A stretch of 17,237 bases of DNA from an uncultured Eubacteriales bacterium (GCA_900554705.1 USIH01000032.1:1-17237), one strand, 5' to 3'. Shown: positions 6,911 through 13,404, counted from the stretch's first letter. Notes: generated from the letters alone by a model not told the origin. Made by a program: numbers and translations.

Positions 6911-7396
6911 TTCACACTCGTCCCATGGTCCTGCAATAGTTTTTTGATATATGAGTATAAAACGAGTGAAATTGGTATCAAGTTCTTTCAGGAATAGGAA
7001 AGCAATAAATGCGAGTATGGGTTTTCCAAATAATGGAGTTGCGTCACGTGAGATTGATCGCAGGTAAAGTCAGGATAACTTGAAAAAGCCCGCAAGCCCA
7101 CAGAAAAGTGAGCTTGCGGTGTATGCAGAGATATGGTGCCTATCATTTTACTCGGCGGCGGTTGAACTGTTGCAATGCCTGCTTGGACGGAGGCTACCCC
7201 GTACCTGATAGTGGGAGCTGCAACAAAAGATAGCGGCTAAAAGCTCGGAAGATAGAGAAGGTTGCTATATGCCGCACTCGAAGGTATCAAGAATGGTGTT
7301 CAGGCATATATCCCTAACTTCCATGCACGAAGGGTAATGCTGTGCGCAGGTATTAGATATATCAACGCAAGATGAAGGGTTATCTTGACGATGCGA
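6911..7396. other. Long non-coding stretch at the left end of the island
   Basis: No gene with a ribosome site or recognisable family was found here on either strand. The sequence mixes AT-rich and GC-moderate pieces and may contain decayed coding DNA, but nothing can be assigned. The only clear structure is the hairpin at 7081-7119. If the element has arm-type integrase binding sites, this is one place to look. Confidence 0.5.
7081..7119 (-). terminator. Leftward terminator-like hairpin downstream of the TPR gene
   Basis: Read on the minus strand, CCGCAAGC (7112-7119) pairs with GCTTGCGG (7090-7097). An inner GTG/CAC pairing and one mismatch bring the stem to about 11 pairs. The hairpin is followed by GCTTTTTCA. 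It is the first clear terminator after the TPR gene stop at 7397, leaving about 280 bases of 3' untranslated RNA. Confidence 0.65.
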
Positions 7397-8320
7397 TTAT
7401 TCTGCGCCAACCTGCAGTTTTTCCTCCATTGATATAATGGTCAACTTCGCCTTGATTGTTCCGCGGTAGGAGACAAGAGCCCTGCCTTCGTTAATGAACA
7501 GCTTATCTGCTGTCTGATATGCGGCAATAATTTTTTCAACCTTTGAGGGGTCGAACGATTGCTCGTTTATTCTACTTTTTATGCGTTGCGCATCCAAAGA
7601 AAGTGCCAAGAGATAGTACAAATACCCAATAGAGACGCTGGGTTGCTCCTGTGAGGATGCCAAAATGCCTTTGCGAGCATATTCTTCTACTTTGTCATAC
7701 CGACCAATATCTAAATATAACTCAGCGAGCTTCATGCAACATTGAGGAGCAACAGGCACTTTATGTACGCCGGCGCCCAGTGTAGCAATTGCCTTTTGAT
7801 AATCATTTTGCTGAAGGTATATTTCGGCTTCGGCAATATATGCATGCTCATCATGCGGGATAAATTGTTTATATTCCTTGATAATTTCTTTTGCAGAATG
7901 AACATTTTGCTCATATTTTTCTATGTCAGGGGTCGAACACAGGCTGTCCTTATAGTAATCAATAACAAAGGTGAATGTTCTCCATGTCCAATACTTTCGT
8001 GGTATGCTTTTTAGGTCTTCCAAGCCTTTCTGACAGTATGCGTCATTTCCGCATTCCTGCGAGTACTTAATCATCGCAGGAAGCAAGTCGGTGCTTGTCG
8101 GATAACGTTTAACCCCCATTGCTGCAACGTCAGCAGCAAATGCAGAACAATGCTCCTTTGCAAACTCTACGGATAGATTATGATACTCTGCCTCCGAACC
8201 GCGAAGACCTTCCTCGTTTTCACGCAAATAGTCATAGAGTTCTCTGGGAGGGAGATCTTTTCGTACCAGAGCAGAGCGAATTTCCTCGATAGATGTAAAA
8301 TTAATTGTAACATTCTCCAT
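7397..8320 (-). CDS. TPR-repeat protein, partner of the upstream phosphoesterase
   Basis: A 307-residue, mostly helical protein of unknown function. Two TPR-like helix pairs are visible at about 159-191 (AYIAEAEIYLQQNDYQKAIATL) and 193-226 (MKLAELYLDIGRYDKVEEYARKG). More degenerate helical repeats probably lie in the N-terminal half. No signal peptide, membrane segment or enzyme motif is visible. The ATG at 8320 is 2 bases after the stop of the metallophosphoesterase gene. Its ribosome site AAAGGAG lies inside the end of that gene, with a rather long spacing, so the two are co-expressed. TPR domains bind proteins or peptides, so it may regulate or target the phosphoesterase; that is inference. 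Its AT-rich codon use differs from the chromosomal flanks. Confidence 0.75.
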   Translation of the reverse strand: MENVTINFTSIEEIRSALVRKDLPPRELYDYLRENEEGLRGSEAEYHNLSVEFAKEHCSAFAADVAAMGVKRYPTSTDLLPAMIKYSQECGNDAYCQKGLEDLKSIPRKYWTWRTFTFVIDYYKDSLCSTPDIEKYEQNVHSAKEIIKEYKQFIPHDEHAYIAEAEIYLQQNDYQKAIATLGAGVHKVPVAPQCCMKLAELYLDIGRYDKVEEYARKGILASSQEQPSVSIGYLYYLLALSLDAQRIKSRINEQSFDPSKVEKIIAAYQTADKLFINEGRALVSYRGTIKAKLTIISMEEKLQVGAE

Positions 8321-8322
8321 AT

Positions 8323-9735
8323 TTATACTACACTCCTTTGATTTTTCTTAAATACATTTCCGGTTACAGCCGGCCTTGCAGACGTGTTTTTAATAGAATC
8401 CGGTTCAGATGAGCCTTTCGAACTTAGTTCTTTGCTTGCATTTTCTTTATGAGGGTCATATACATTATTCAGTCGTATTGTTTCTTCGTATTTTTCACAG
8501 TACCACACTAATTTTTGGGATGGAGTTTCGATTTGAAAATATGTACTAATTCGCAATACAAACTCTGTCTGTGTGGTGCTTTGTTGATCTCTGTCAAGGA
8601 CATCCGGTGTTCCTCTAACCAACAGGCTCCCATGATTAAAGCTGCATTGGCCGTATTTCGTCTTGTCTAAGAAAAGACCACCAGATCGAAATTGATTCAC
8701 TATCTGCGTACCGTGCTGTACTTGAATTGTGTGTTCTGCTTTATGTGCATGACCACAGAGATATATATACGAATTACAATGCGCCATTGCTGTGAAGAGT
8801 GCTTCTTTTGTTTCATTTGAAAGATAATCTATTTCGTGATGACCTACAAATATAGTTAATACACAATTATGATTATCTTTTCCAACACCGATATTAGAAA
8901 GCGCTTCCAGCCCTTCTTTTGACAGGGACATTCTTCCCCCAGCTTGGTTCGGCAGTGGGTCTTCATCAATGATGAGTTCTCCCGCTTCTCTAAACTGTGC
9001 TTGCTTTCTTAAAAATGTGTCAACCTGTTTTGATGCTTCTTCATTATGACCAAGATCGAGTTCGTTAAATACGCCTTTTTTAATTCCATTAATAAAATCG
9101 TGATATTCGGAACCGATAACACTTTGACCGGCGATTAAGGAGGTGTTGATAAGAACAATGCGAACACATGAATTTAACTTAGGCAGTTCAACGTATTGTA
9201 CACCAACCTCGTAATTGGAGGCTGTGCATTCCAGTTGCTTATCAGAATCTTGAGAATTCTTTCCAAAGGGGGAAAATCCTGCTCTTGAAAGGAATTTAAA
9301 GAAATCACCAAAGGCTTTGGAATACAAGACCTCTTTTTCGGCCTCTTCGAGAGAGAACTCCCACGGGTTATTGAGTAAATCGTTTGCTTTTTTTCGCACG
9401 ATTTCACGACGTGTCAAATAAAAGTTGTATGCGTCATCAGATTTTTGGCACGCGAACCGGTCGAGATCGTGATTCCCCGGAACCGCAAAACAAGGAGTAT
9501 CAGGATTCTTTAGATTTTCTATAAATTGAATTGTTTTGTCTGCGCTATTAGGCGTTAGAAAACCTTTGTTAAATATGTCGCCTGAAATTATTAAACAGTC
9601 CGGATTAATATGTAAATTTTGCATTTTGCGCTGAATGCTATTTCGGAAAGTCCCCGCTCTGACACTTTCCGACTGAAAATGAAGATCAGAAATATGTACG
9701 AATGAAAAGATAGATCGTAGTTCTTTTGCTGGCAT
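8323..9735 (-). CDS. Calcineurin-like metallophosphoesterase
   Basis: A predicted two-metal phosphoesterase of 470 residues. All core motifs are present in order: D-L-H (D17, H19), S-G-D (D53), G-N-H-D (87-90), G-H-H (298-300) and G-H-A-H (328-331). A long insertion of about 200 residues separates the GNHD and GHH motifs. After residue 370 there is a C-terminal extension rich in Ser, Lys and Asn, so this is larger than a minimal phosphoesterase. The start is the ATG at 9735, with GAAGGAAG about 7 bases upstream; a TTG 24 bases earlier is possible but overlaps that site. The substrate (nucleotide, nucleic acid or phosphoprotein) cannot be told from sequence. First gene of a two-gene unit with the TPR protein. 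Catalytic competence looks intact. Confidence 0.87.
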   Translation of the reverse strand: MPAKELRSIFSFVHISDLHFQSESVRAGTFRNSIQRKMQNLHINPDCLIISGDIFNKGFLTPNSADKTIQFIENLKNPDTPCFAVPGNHDLDRFACQKSDDAYNFYLTRREIVRKKANDLLNNPWEFSLEEAEKEVLYSKAFGDFFKFLSRAGFSPFGKNSQDSDKQLECTASNYEVGVQYVELPKLNSCVRIVLINTSLIAGQSVIGSEYHDFINGIKKGVFNELDLGHNEEASKQVDTFLRKQAQFREAGELIIDEDPLPNQAGGRMSLSKEGLEALSNIGVGKDNHNCVLTIFVGHHEIDYLSNETKEALFTAMAHCNSYIYLCGHAHKAEHTIQVQHGTQIVNQFRSGGLFLDKTKYGQCSFNHGSLLVRGTPDVLDRDQQSTTQTEFVLRISTYFQIETPSQKLVWYCEKYEETIRLNNVYDPHKENASKELSSKGSSEPDSIKNTSARPAVTGNVFKKNQRSVV

Positions 9736-9798
9736 TGTTCCACTTCCTTCTTTGCGCAACTGTTTTCAACTTACGAGTTAAAATAATTTAAATAAATG

Positions 9799-9807
9799 AT
9801 TATATCA
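9799..9807 (-). promoter_or_regulatory. Extended -10 promoter candidate for the phosphoesterase-TPR pair
   Basis: On the minus strand the sequence reads TGATATAAT: a consensus TATAAT (complement of 9799-9804) with an upstream TG (9806-9807), the extended -10 form. The matching -35 position is G-rich and non-consensus, as is tolerated with extended -10 elements. It would give a leader of roughly 55 bases before the ATG at 9735. Confidence 0.5.
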
Positions 9808-10205
9808 AAATAGTCTCAGTGCCCCCCTTTGAAATTGTTTAACACATATTACTTCCATCTACTTGCATCTTTCCGGATTAGTGTTTCGGGTGGGGATGCC
9901 TAAAATGTCGTGCGTGATGCGCTGGCTATGGCTCTCTACACCTCTATAGTATTTATGTATTGCCGCAGACAGATTTGGACACCAGATGACAAAAAATTGC
10001 AAAAAAATACTTATGCATATGTCGGAGTGATACGAGGAAAGCCGCAGTGAGCATTATTATGGATCGAGTCTTTTTTGTTTTTATATGATTGTACAGGATT
10101 CTTGGTTTTGCGTGCCTCTGACGATGGACGCAACAGGCTTTTTGCTGCGGTGTGATGCGCGATAGATCTTTGCTCGTAGGCGGAGCTATGAACATAAGAG
10201 GACAG
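9808..10205. other. Non-coding stretch between the two island gene clusters
   Basis: No supported gene on either strand. Short open frames here lack ribosome sites and family resemblance. The stretch separates the phosphoesterase promoter from the terminators that follow the secreted-protein operon. I see no repeat array or tRNA in it. Confidence 0.5.
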
Positions 10206-10246
10206 AAGAACCACCTCCGTGCACAATGGACGGAGGCGGTTCTTTT
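10206..10246 (+). terminator. Terminator-like hairpin
   Basis: AAGAACC-A-CCTCCGT (10206-10220) pairs with ACGGAGG-C-GGTTCTT (10230-10244), 14 pairs with one mismatch and a 9-base loop. A TTTT tract (10243-10246) overlaps the end of the right arm. Best read as a rightward terminator, although no rightward gene is seen before it. Confidence 0.55.
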
Positions 10247-10308
10247 GCTCACAAACACAACGAGCAAGATACTTTAGAATGCAATTTTGTATGCATCTAA
10301 AACGAATT

Positions 10309-10359
10309 AAAAGCGCAGCGGCAAAGCCCCAATATTGGAACTTTGCCGCTGCGCTTTTT
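10309..10359. terminator. Strong bidirectional terminator after the secreted-protein operon
   Basis: A perfect 18-bp stem: AAAAGCGCAGCGGCAAAG (10309-10326) with CTTTGCCGCTGCGCTTTT (10341-10358). The 14-base loop contains the palindrome CCAATATTGG (10329-10338). There are T residues on both strands. It lies about 130 bases downstream of the stop of the leftward secreted-protein gene and likely ends that operon. Confidence 0.85.
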
Positions 10360-10488
10360 GAACGGATGATGGGTGCACGCTATATTTCGCGTTGTTGCCA
10401 CCTCCGGTTGATTTGCAATAGAGAAATTATTGCTGCCTGTGCATTTTCAGTTTGCAAGTACATCAACTTGAACCTTTTCATGATCAGC

Positions 10489-10926
10489 TTAGCTGGTTGG
10501 GGCAGTAATCACATTTGTTGTAATATTACGGCTATCAGATCCGGAGGTGTCCATTGCCCTTACGGTAACAACCGCATAGTATGTTGCACCGGGTTCCCCG
10601 TGGATGGTATAATCACCATAGTGTGAATTATCGTGTGTGGTAATCAGACCATTCACTACGGTCCCACGAATTGTTTTCACTCTCGCTCCGCCGGTGTATA
10701 CCCTGACTTCAGATACACCAATTTGCGTGAGTCCCGTGCGTGCAGCAAATACTATAAAGGACAGGTTGATGTCTCCGGCATGTTTTCCTTGGCTCAAAGA
10801 TGCCGTATAATAAGAGAGATAAGCGCTTGCTTGCGGTGCGATGGGCGCATCTGCCGCCGTTGCAAAGACACTAAACGAAGAAAGTAAGATGCATAGTACA
10901 AGTACAGCGGATAGTAGCTTTTTCAT
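10489..10926 (-). CDS. Small secreted protein, DUF6147-like
   Basis: A 145-residue protein with a clear Sec signal peptide: a KK start, a hydrophobic core at about 4-20, and a cleavage site near the FATAADA segment (about 21-27). The mature part of about 120 residues is rich in Ser, Thr, Tyr and Val and looks like a beta-sandwich. Segments such as YLSYYTASLSQGKHAGDI and TQIGVSEVRVYTGG recall the DUF6147 family of Clostridia secreted proteins; this is from memory and moderately sure. AAGGAGG lies 6 bases before the ATG. It is the last gene of the XRE-sigma-anti-sigma operon, 10 bases after the anti-sigma gene, so it may be the effector or sensor ligand of that circuit. No lipobox, sortase signal or membrane anchor is seen. 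Confidence 0.75.
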   Translation of the reverse strand: MKKLLSAVLVLCILLSSFSVFATAADAPIAPQASAYLSYYTASLSQGKHAGDINLSFIVFAARTGLTQIGVSEVRVYTGGARVKTIRGTVVNGLITTHDNSHYGDYTIHGEPGATYYAVVTVRAMDTSGSDSRNITTNVITAPTS

Positions 10927-10936
10927 GTATGCCTCC

Positions 10937-11818
10937 TTAGATTGAGTCGATAATTTCTTTCATGGTTTCGAGTGATAGATTTCCCCAAATATTGATGACG
11001 TATGTGCCATCTGACCATACAGCGACGATGTCAGTGGTATTATGGAAAATATGGAAAAGCTGCGTGCCATGCGGGTACTCCTCGACAGTGTATCCATCTT
11101 TCTCGTATATCCCTTTGTCAAAGGCATTCCCGTCAAAATACTTAGAGAAGTTGATAAAGATAGTGCGACCGTCACCGGACGAAGCTGCCAATTCAATGAC
11201 TGAGGCGGAGCTGGCGGTATGCGTTTCCACAAGGAGATTTGTGTATCCATCCGGCAGCCATGCCGGAGCGAAGGAGGATGGGAAGCCCTGTGCAGATAAA
11301 GCATCGGTTAATTCGGAGCTAACTGCAAGCGGCATGAATCCGTATTTGTTCTCCGTTGCAGGTGCCGAAAGTGAAAAAGTCTCTTTTGTCCATCGCGCTA
11401 TGGCTCCGAAGATGTCTATGCCACTTACTTGCACAATAACGGAAGTGAAGAGAACCAGCGCAATCGCCGCGGCAAGCGGAGAAATTTTTCGTAGAATTTT
11501 TCTCCTGCGGGGACAATTGTTCTTTGCCGGATCGGCTTTGCTATGTGCAGGTTCCTCATAAAGCCGAAGCCCGTCCGCTTCCGGGGTGGAATAGTTTTGC
11601 TGAAAGGAACTCCACGCATCATCAATATTGGGCAGACGCCCGCTGGGATTTTCTGTTTCTTTCTGAAGTAGCACCTCCTCAATGGCTGCGTAATAGGCCT
11701 CATCTTCCTTGCAGTTTGACGACAACTCAGCCGTATACAACAACTTTTCTAATTCTTCAACGGTGAGATTCTGCAGTGCGGTGTATTTTTCAGGAACGTC
11801 TTGATTGGTATCTACCAT
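10937..11818 (-). CDS. Membrane-anchored anti-sigma-like protein with DUF4367 domain
   Basis: A 293-residue single-pass protein. Residues 1-110 are cytosolic and acidic with a helical region at 20-56, then a basic stop-transfer stretch PRRRKILRK (103-111). A membrane helix follows at about 112-131 and then an extracellular domain. The C-terminal part, with PAWLPDGY followed by strand-rich sequence, resembles DUF4367, found in anti-sigma factors of Clostridia. It lies 35 bases after the sigma-factor gene, the usual order for a sigma/anti-sigma pair, so it probably holds that sigma factor at the membrane. I choose ATG 11818 (AGGAGG 7 bases upstream) over an ATG 7 codons earlier, because the latter lies before the ribosome site. 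Signal sensed unknown. Confidence 0.82.
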   Translation of the reverse strand: MVDTNQDVPEKYTALQNLTVEELEKLLYTAELSSNCKEDEAYYAAIEEVLLQKETENPSGRLPNIDDAWSSFQQNYSTPEADGLRLYEEPAHSKADPAKNNCPRRRKILRKISPLAAAIALVLFTSVIVQVSGIDIFGAIARWTKETFSLSAPATENKYGFMPLAVSSELTDALSAQGFPSSFAPAWLPDGYTNLLVETHTASSASVIELAASSGDGRTIFINFSKYFDGNAFDKGIYEKDGYTVEEYPHGTQLFHIFHNTTDIVAVWSDGTYVINIWGNLSLETMKEIIDSI

Positions 11819-11853
11819 CTTCAGCCCTCCTATAAGCATTATGTATGTATCGG

Positions 11854-12354
11854 CTATGATTTGGACACGTCTTTTTTGGCTTTTTTGATTTTTCCTATCA
11901 CTCGTTGTACCCTTTTATAGCAGGCCCATACGGAAATGCCGTATGAATCGGCAACTTCACGGTAGGAATAGCCGTGCAGAAAGATCTTTTTCAAAATATC
12001 AATGCTTTCCTTATCGGTAATGCTCCTCAGCTCGTCCAGCTCGTCCGACCGTATATCGACCACATAGGGCAATTCCGGGTCTGTAAGCTTTTCCAGAGAC
12101 ACCAGCAGTTTTGCAAGGAGTCGCTGTTGTTTCAAAATATTTGAACAAACATTTCTCGTCGTTTGTTTCAACCATCCGATCGGATTAGGACTGCTTACAA
12201 GAGCATCCGGCTTTTCGCAGGCAATGCGAAAGGCTTCTTGTGCCGCCTCGGTTGCCCTTTCCCAATCTCCAACAAAGCGGTAAGCATGAACAACCATTGC
12301 ACGGAAATGTTGACGGTATAAAACCTCAATTTGCTCGGAATGCTCTTTTTTCAT
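11854..12354 (-). CDS. ECF-type sigma-70 family RNA polymerase sigma factor
   Basis: A 166-residue sigma factor with region 2 at about 10-80 (YRQHFRAMVVHAYRFVGDW then AAQEAF, typical of region 2.1-2.2) and a region 4 helix-turn-helix at about 115-160 (FLHGYSYREVADSYGISVWACYKRVQR). No region 1 or 3 is seen, as in ECF factors. The start is the second ATG (12354), because AAAGGGA is 7 bases upstream of it; the first ATG (12360) lies 1 base after that site and is too close. The DUF4367 membrane protein encoded next is the likely anti-sigma factor. The promoters it would recognise cannot be named from this window. Confidence 0.88.
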   Translation of the reverse strand: MKKEHSEQIEVLYRQHFRAMVVHAYRFVGDWERATEAAQEAFRIACEKPDALVSSPNPIGWLKQTTRNVCSNILKQQRLLAKLLVSLEKLTDPELPYVVDIRSDELDELRSITDKESIDILKKIFLHGYSYREVADSYGISVWACYKRVQRVIGKIKKAKKDVSKS

Positions 12355-12378
12355 TCCCATGTCCCTTTCTGCCTCTCG

Positions 12379-12723
12379 TTATTGTCCCTGCTTACCAAAT
12401 TTTTCAATGCACAATCGCACTAATGCCTCGATGCCGTCAAGCATTTCGGCTGGCTGTTGGTTGAGCAAGCTGAGGATATTCCGACACTTTATGGAATCAC
12501 TTCTCGCAAAGATTAAGGCATCGGCGCTCACACCTAAAGCAATGGACATTTTGCGTAGCATTTCAAGGCTCATCATTTTACGTCCGGATTCTATTTGGGA
12601 AATATAATTCTGCTCGGTGTCGATACGCGCCGCCAGTTCTTCCTGTGTAATACCCAACTGGTTTCTGTAAAACTGAACCTGCGTGCCGCATAACATTTGC
12701 AATTCTTTCTTTTCAGCATTCAT
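12379..12723 (-). CDS. XRE-family helix-turn-helix regulator
   Basis: A 114-residue DNA-binding protein with an N-terminal Cro/C1-type domain at about 10-70: QVQFYRNQLGITQEELAARI then QNYISQIESGR form the helix-turn-helix. The C-terminal 45 residues are helical, of unknown role, and may dimerise or bind a ligand. The start is placed at ATG 12723; a GTG 9 bases upstream is in frame but has no room for a ribosome site. It heads the four-gene island operon and ends 24 bases before the sigma-factor gene. Operator-like repeats lie around its promoter, suggesting autoregulation of the whole operon. Confidence 0.85.
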   Translation of the reverse strand: MNAEKKELQMLCGTQVQFYRNQLGITQEELAARIDTEQNYISQIESGRKMMSLEMLRKMSIALGVSADALIFARSDSIKCRNILSLLNQQPAEMLDGIEALVRLCIEKFGKQGQ

Positions 12724-12747
12724 GACTCGCACCGTCCTACTTCATTA

Positions 12748-12817
12748 TGGTAATAATTATATTTCCACGAGGCGGTGCGCGAAATTGACCAATAGGAACT
12801 ATTTATATTACCAATAG
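12748..12817. promoter_or_regulatory. Promoter and operator-like repeats upstream of the XRE regulator
   Basis: On the minus strand a TATAAT -10 (complement of 12756-12761) is visible, but no good -35 box. TGGTAATA (12748-12755) directly abuts the -10. Its exact inverted copy TATTACCA lies at 12806-12813. ACCAATAG also occurs twice, at 12788-12795 and 12810-12817, 22 bases apart (two helical turns). Such spacing fits binding sites for a dimeric XRE repressor. Confidence 0.5.
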
Positions 12818-13111
12818 CACTGATTCCGGGTTACTAATGATCCCCCCATTATTTTTGCCCACTTTTTTCGCCTCTTTCATGCGCTGTGCTTAATTGCTAC
12901 GGCGGGTGCTATTGTGGTACATTTTTGAGTGACTTGTAAAGGGAAAATAAGAACTATCTGCATAACTCTCCCTTGCGAAGTACCGCTGTATTAAGTATAC
13001 TTGGATTAGACAAGGACTCGATTTGCATGACGACCGATTTGAGGAAAACGCAAGTCGGCAGAAGGTGTAGGCTCGCTGTATGGCGGAAGTGGGGCTTTGA
13101 GAGGGCACACG
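12818..13111. other. Non-coding right end of the island
   Basis: No supported gene between the operator region and the right repeat. The usual position for an integrase gene next to the attachment site is empty here. Short open frames lack ribosome sites and I could not recognise any recombinase fragment in them. Confidence 0.5.
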
Positions 13112-13127
13112 GCAAGCGCTGAGTTTT
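13112..13127 (+). repeat. Right direct repeat (putative attR core)
   Basis: GCAAGCGCTGAGTTTT, identical over 16 bases to the rpsI 3' end at 6843-6858. The preceding bases differ from rpsI coding sequence, so this is not a duplicated gene end but the bare core. An intact terminator begins 8 bases after it. Confidence 0.75.
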
Positions 13128-13134
13128 GCAGCTT

Positions 13135-13166
13135 ACAAGCACTCACTTCGGTGGGTGCTTGTTTTT
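13135..13166 (+). terminator. Orphan terminator, probably the original rpsI terminator
   Basis: ACAAGCACTCAC (13135-13146) and GTGGGTGCTTGT (13151-13162) form a 12-bp stem closed by a TTCG tetraloop and followed by TTTTT. No gene precedes it within reach. If the island is removed by joining the two repeat copies, this stem starts 13 bases after the rpsI stop codon, the right place for the rpsI terminator. Confidence 0.85.
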
Positions 13167-13175
13167 CTTATGATT

Positions 13176-13197
13176 AAATCGGAGAGCTCCGATTTTT
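13176..13197 (+). terminator. Small hairpin with T tract
   Basis: AAATCGGA (13176-13183), loop GAGC, TCCGATTT (13188-13195), then T residues to 13197. It could be a second terminator in tandem with the one at 13135. Alternatively it could be a leader structure, since a GGAGG ribosome-site-like sequence follows at once. Confidence 0.5.
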
Positions 13198-13209
13198 GGA
13201 GGACGCTGT

Positions 13210-13311
13210 ATGAAGACGCGAAGCAAAATCGTATACGCGGGGCTGAGCCTGTCGACGTGCAGCTATGAGTTCGGCGACGCGCGATTCGTTCTTTTGGGCG
13301 TGCTGCGCTGA
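13210..13311 (+). CDS. Possible small protein of 33 residues
   Basis: A short open frame starting MKTRSKIVYAG and ending GVLR, too short for ordinary gene finders. TTGGAGGA ends 6 bases before the ATG, which is good ribosome-site spacing. The N-terminus is basic, followed by a weakly hydrophobic stretch; no family is recognised. It lies after two terminator-like hairpins and before the DUF4317 promoter, and no promoter of its own is evident. It may be a real small protein, or a remnant of a gene with its ribosome site left. Confidence 0.3.
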   Translation: MKTRSKIVYAGLSLSTCSYEFGDARFVLLGVLR

Positions 13312-13320
13312 AGTCGACGG

Positions 13321-13348
13321 TTGCAATTGCGGCGATTTATAGTATAAT
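13321..13348 (+). promoter_or_regulatory. Promoter of the DUF4317 gene
   Basis: A -35 box TTGCAA (13321-13326, 4 of 6) and a consensus -10 TATAAT (13343-13348) with a 16-base spacer. Transcription would start near 13355, at the base of the GC-rich hairpin at 13354-13380. Confidence 0.72.
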
Positions 13349-13353
13349 ACGTA

Positions 13354-13380
13354 GGGCGGGCTGCAAACGGCGGCTCGCCC
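13354..13380 (+). promoter_or_regulatory. Leader hairpin before the DUF4317 gene
   Basis: GGGCGGGCTGC (13354-13364) pairs with GCGGCTCGCCC (13370-13380): 11 pairs, two of them G-U, with a 5-base loop. It starts at the predicted 5' end of the mRNA and stops 11 bases before the ribosome site. A 5'-terminal stem like this may stabilise the transcript. No T tract follows, so it is not a terminator. Confidence 0.5.
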
Positions 13381-13404
13381 GAAATCATGAAAGGATAGGA
13401 ACCG

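Larger units (their letters stand above)
6843..13127. mobile_element. Putative genomic island integrated at the 3' end of rpsI
   Basis: The island is bounded by the 16-bp direct repeat (6843-6858 and 13112-13127) and is about 6.27 kb long. Its composition differs from the flanks: a hand count gives 24 of 60 G+C at 8401-8460, against 43 of 60 at 3001-3060. All recognisable genes inside point leftward: metallophosphoesterase, TPR protein, XRE regulator, sigma factor, anti-sigma and secreted protein. The flanking rpsI and DUF4317 genes point rightward. A terminator without a gene follows the right repeat and fits as the original rpsI terminator. The 3' ends of ribosomal protein genes, including rpsI, are known integration sites for integrative elements in Firmicutes. 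No integrase, excisionase or transfer gene was found, so the element is decayed, mobilised in trans or incomplete. Confidence 0.72.

Noticed and set aside
7250..7370. Short plus-strand frame with a segment reading LEGIKNGVQAYIPNF that vaguely recalls transposases
   Set aside because: Only about 35 codons, no start with a ribosome site, and I could not match it to a specific family. Not enough to call a transposase remnant.
12890..13142. Minus-strand frames of 72 and 62 codons near the right repeat, considered as integrase or excisionase remnants
   Set aside because: No recombinase motif (R-H-R-Y or serine-recombinase signature), no ribosome site, and one runs across the repeat core itself.
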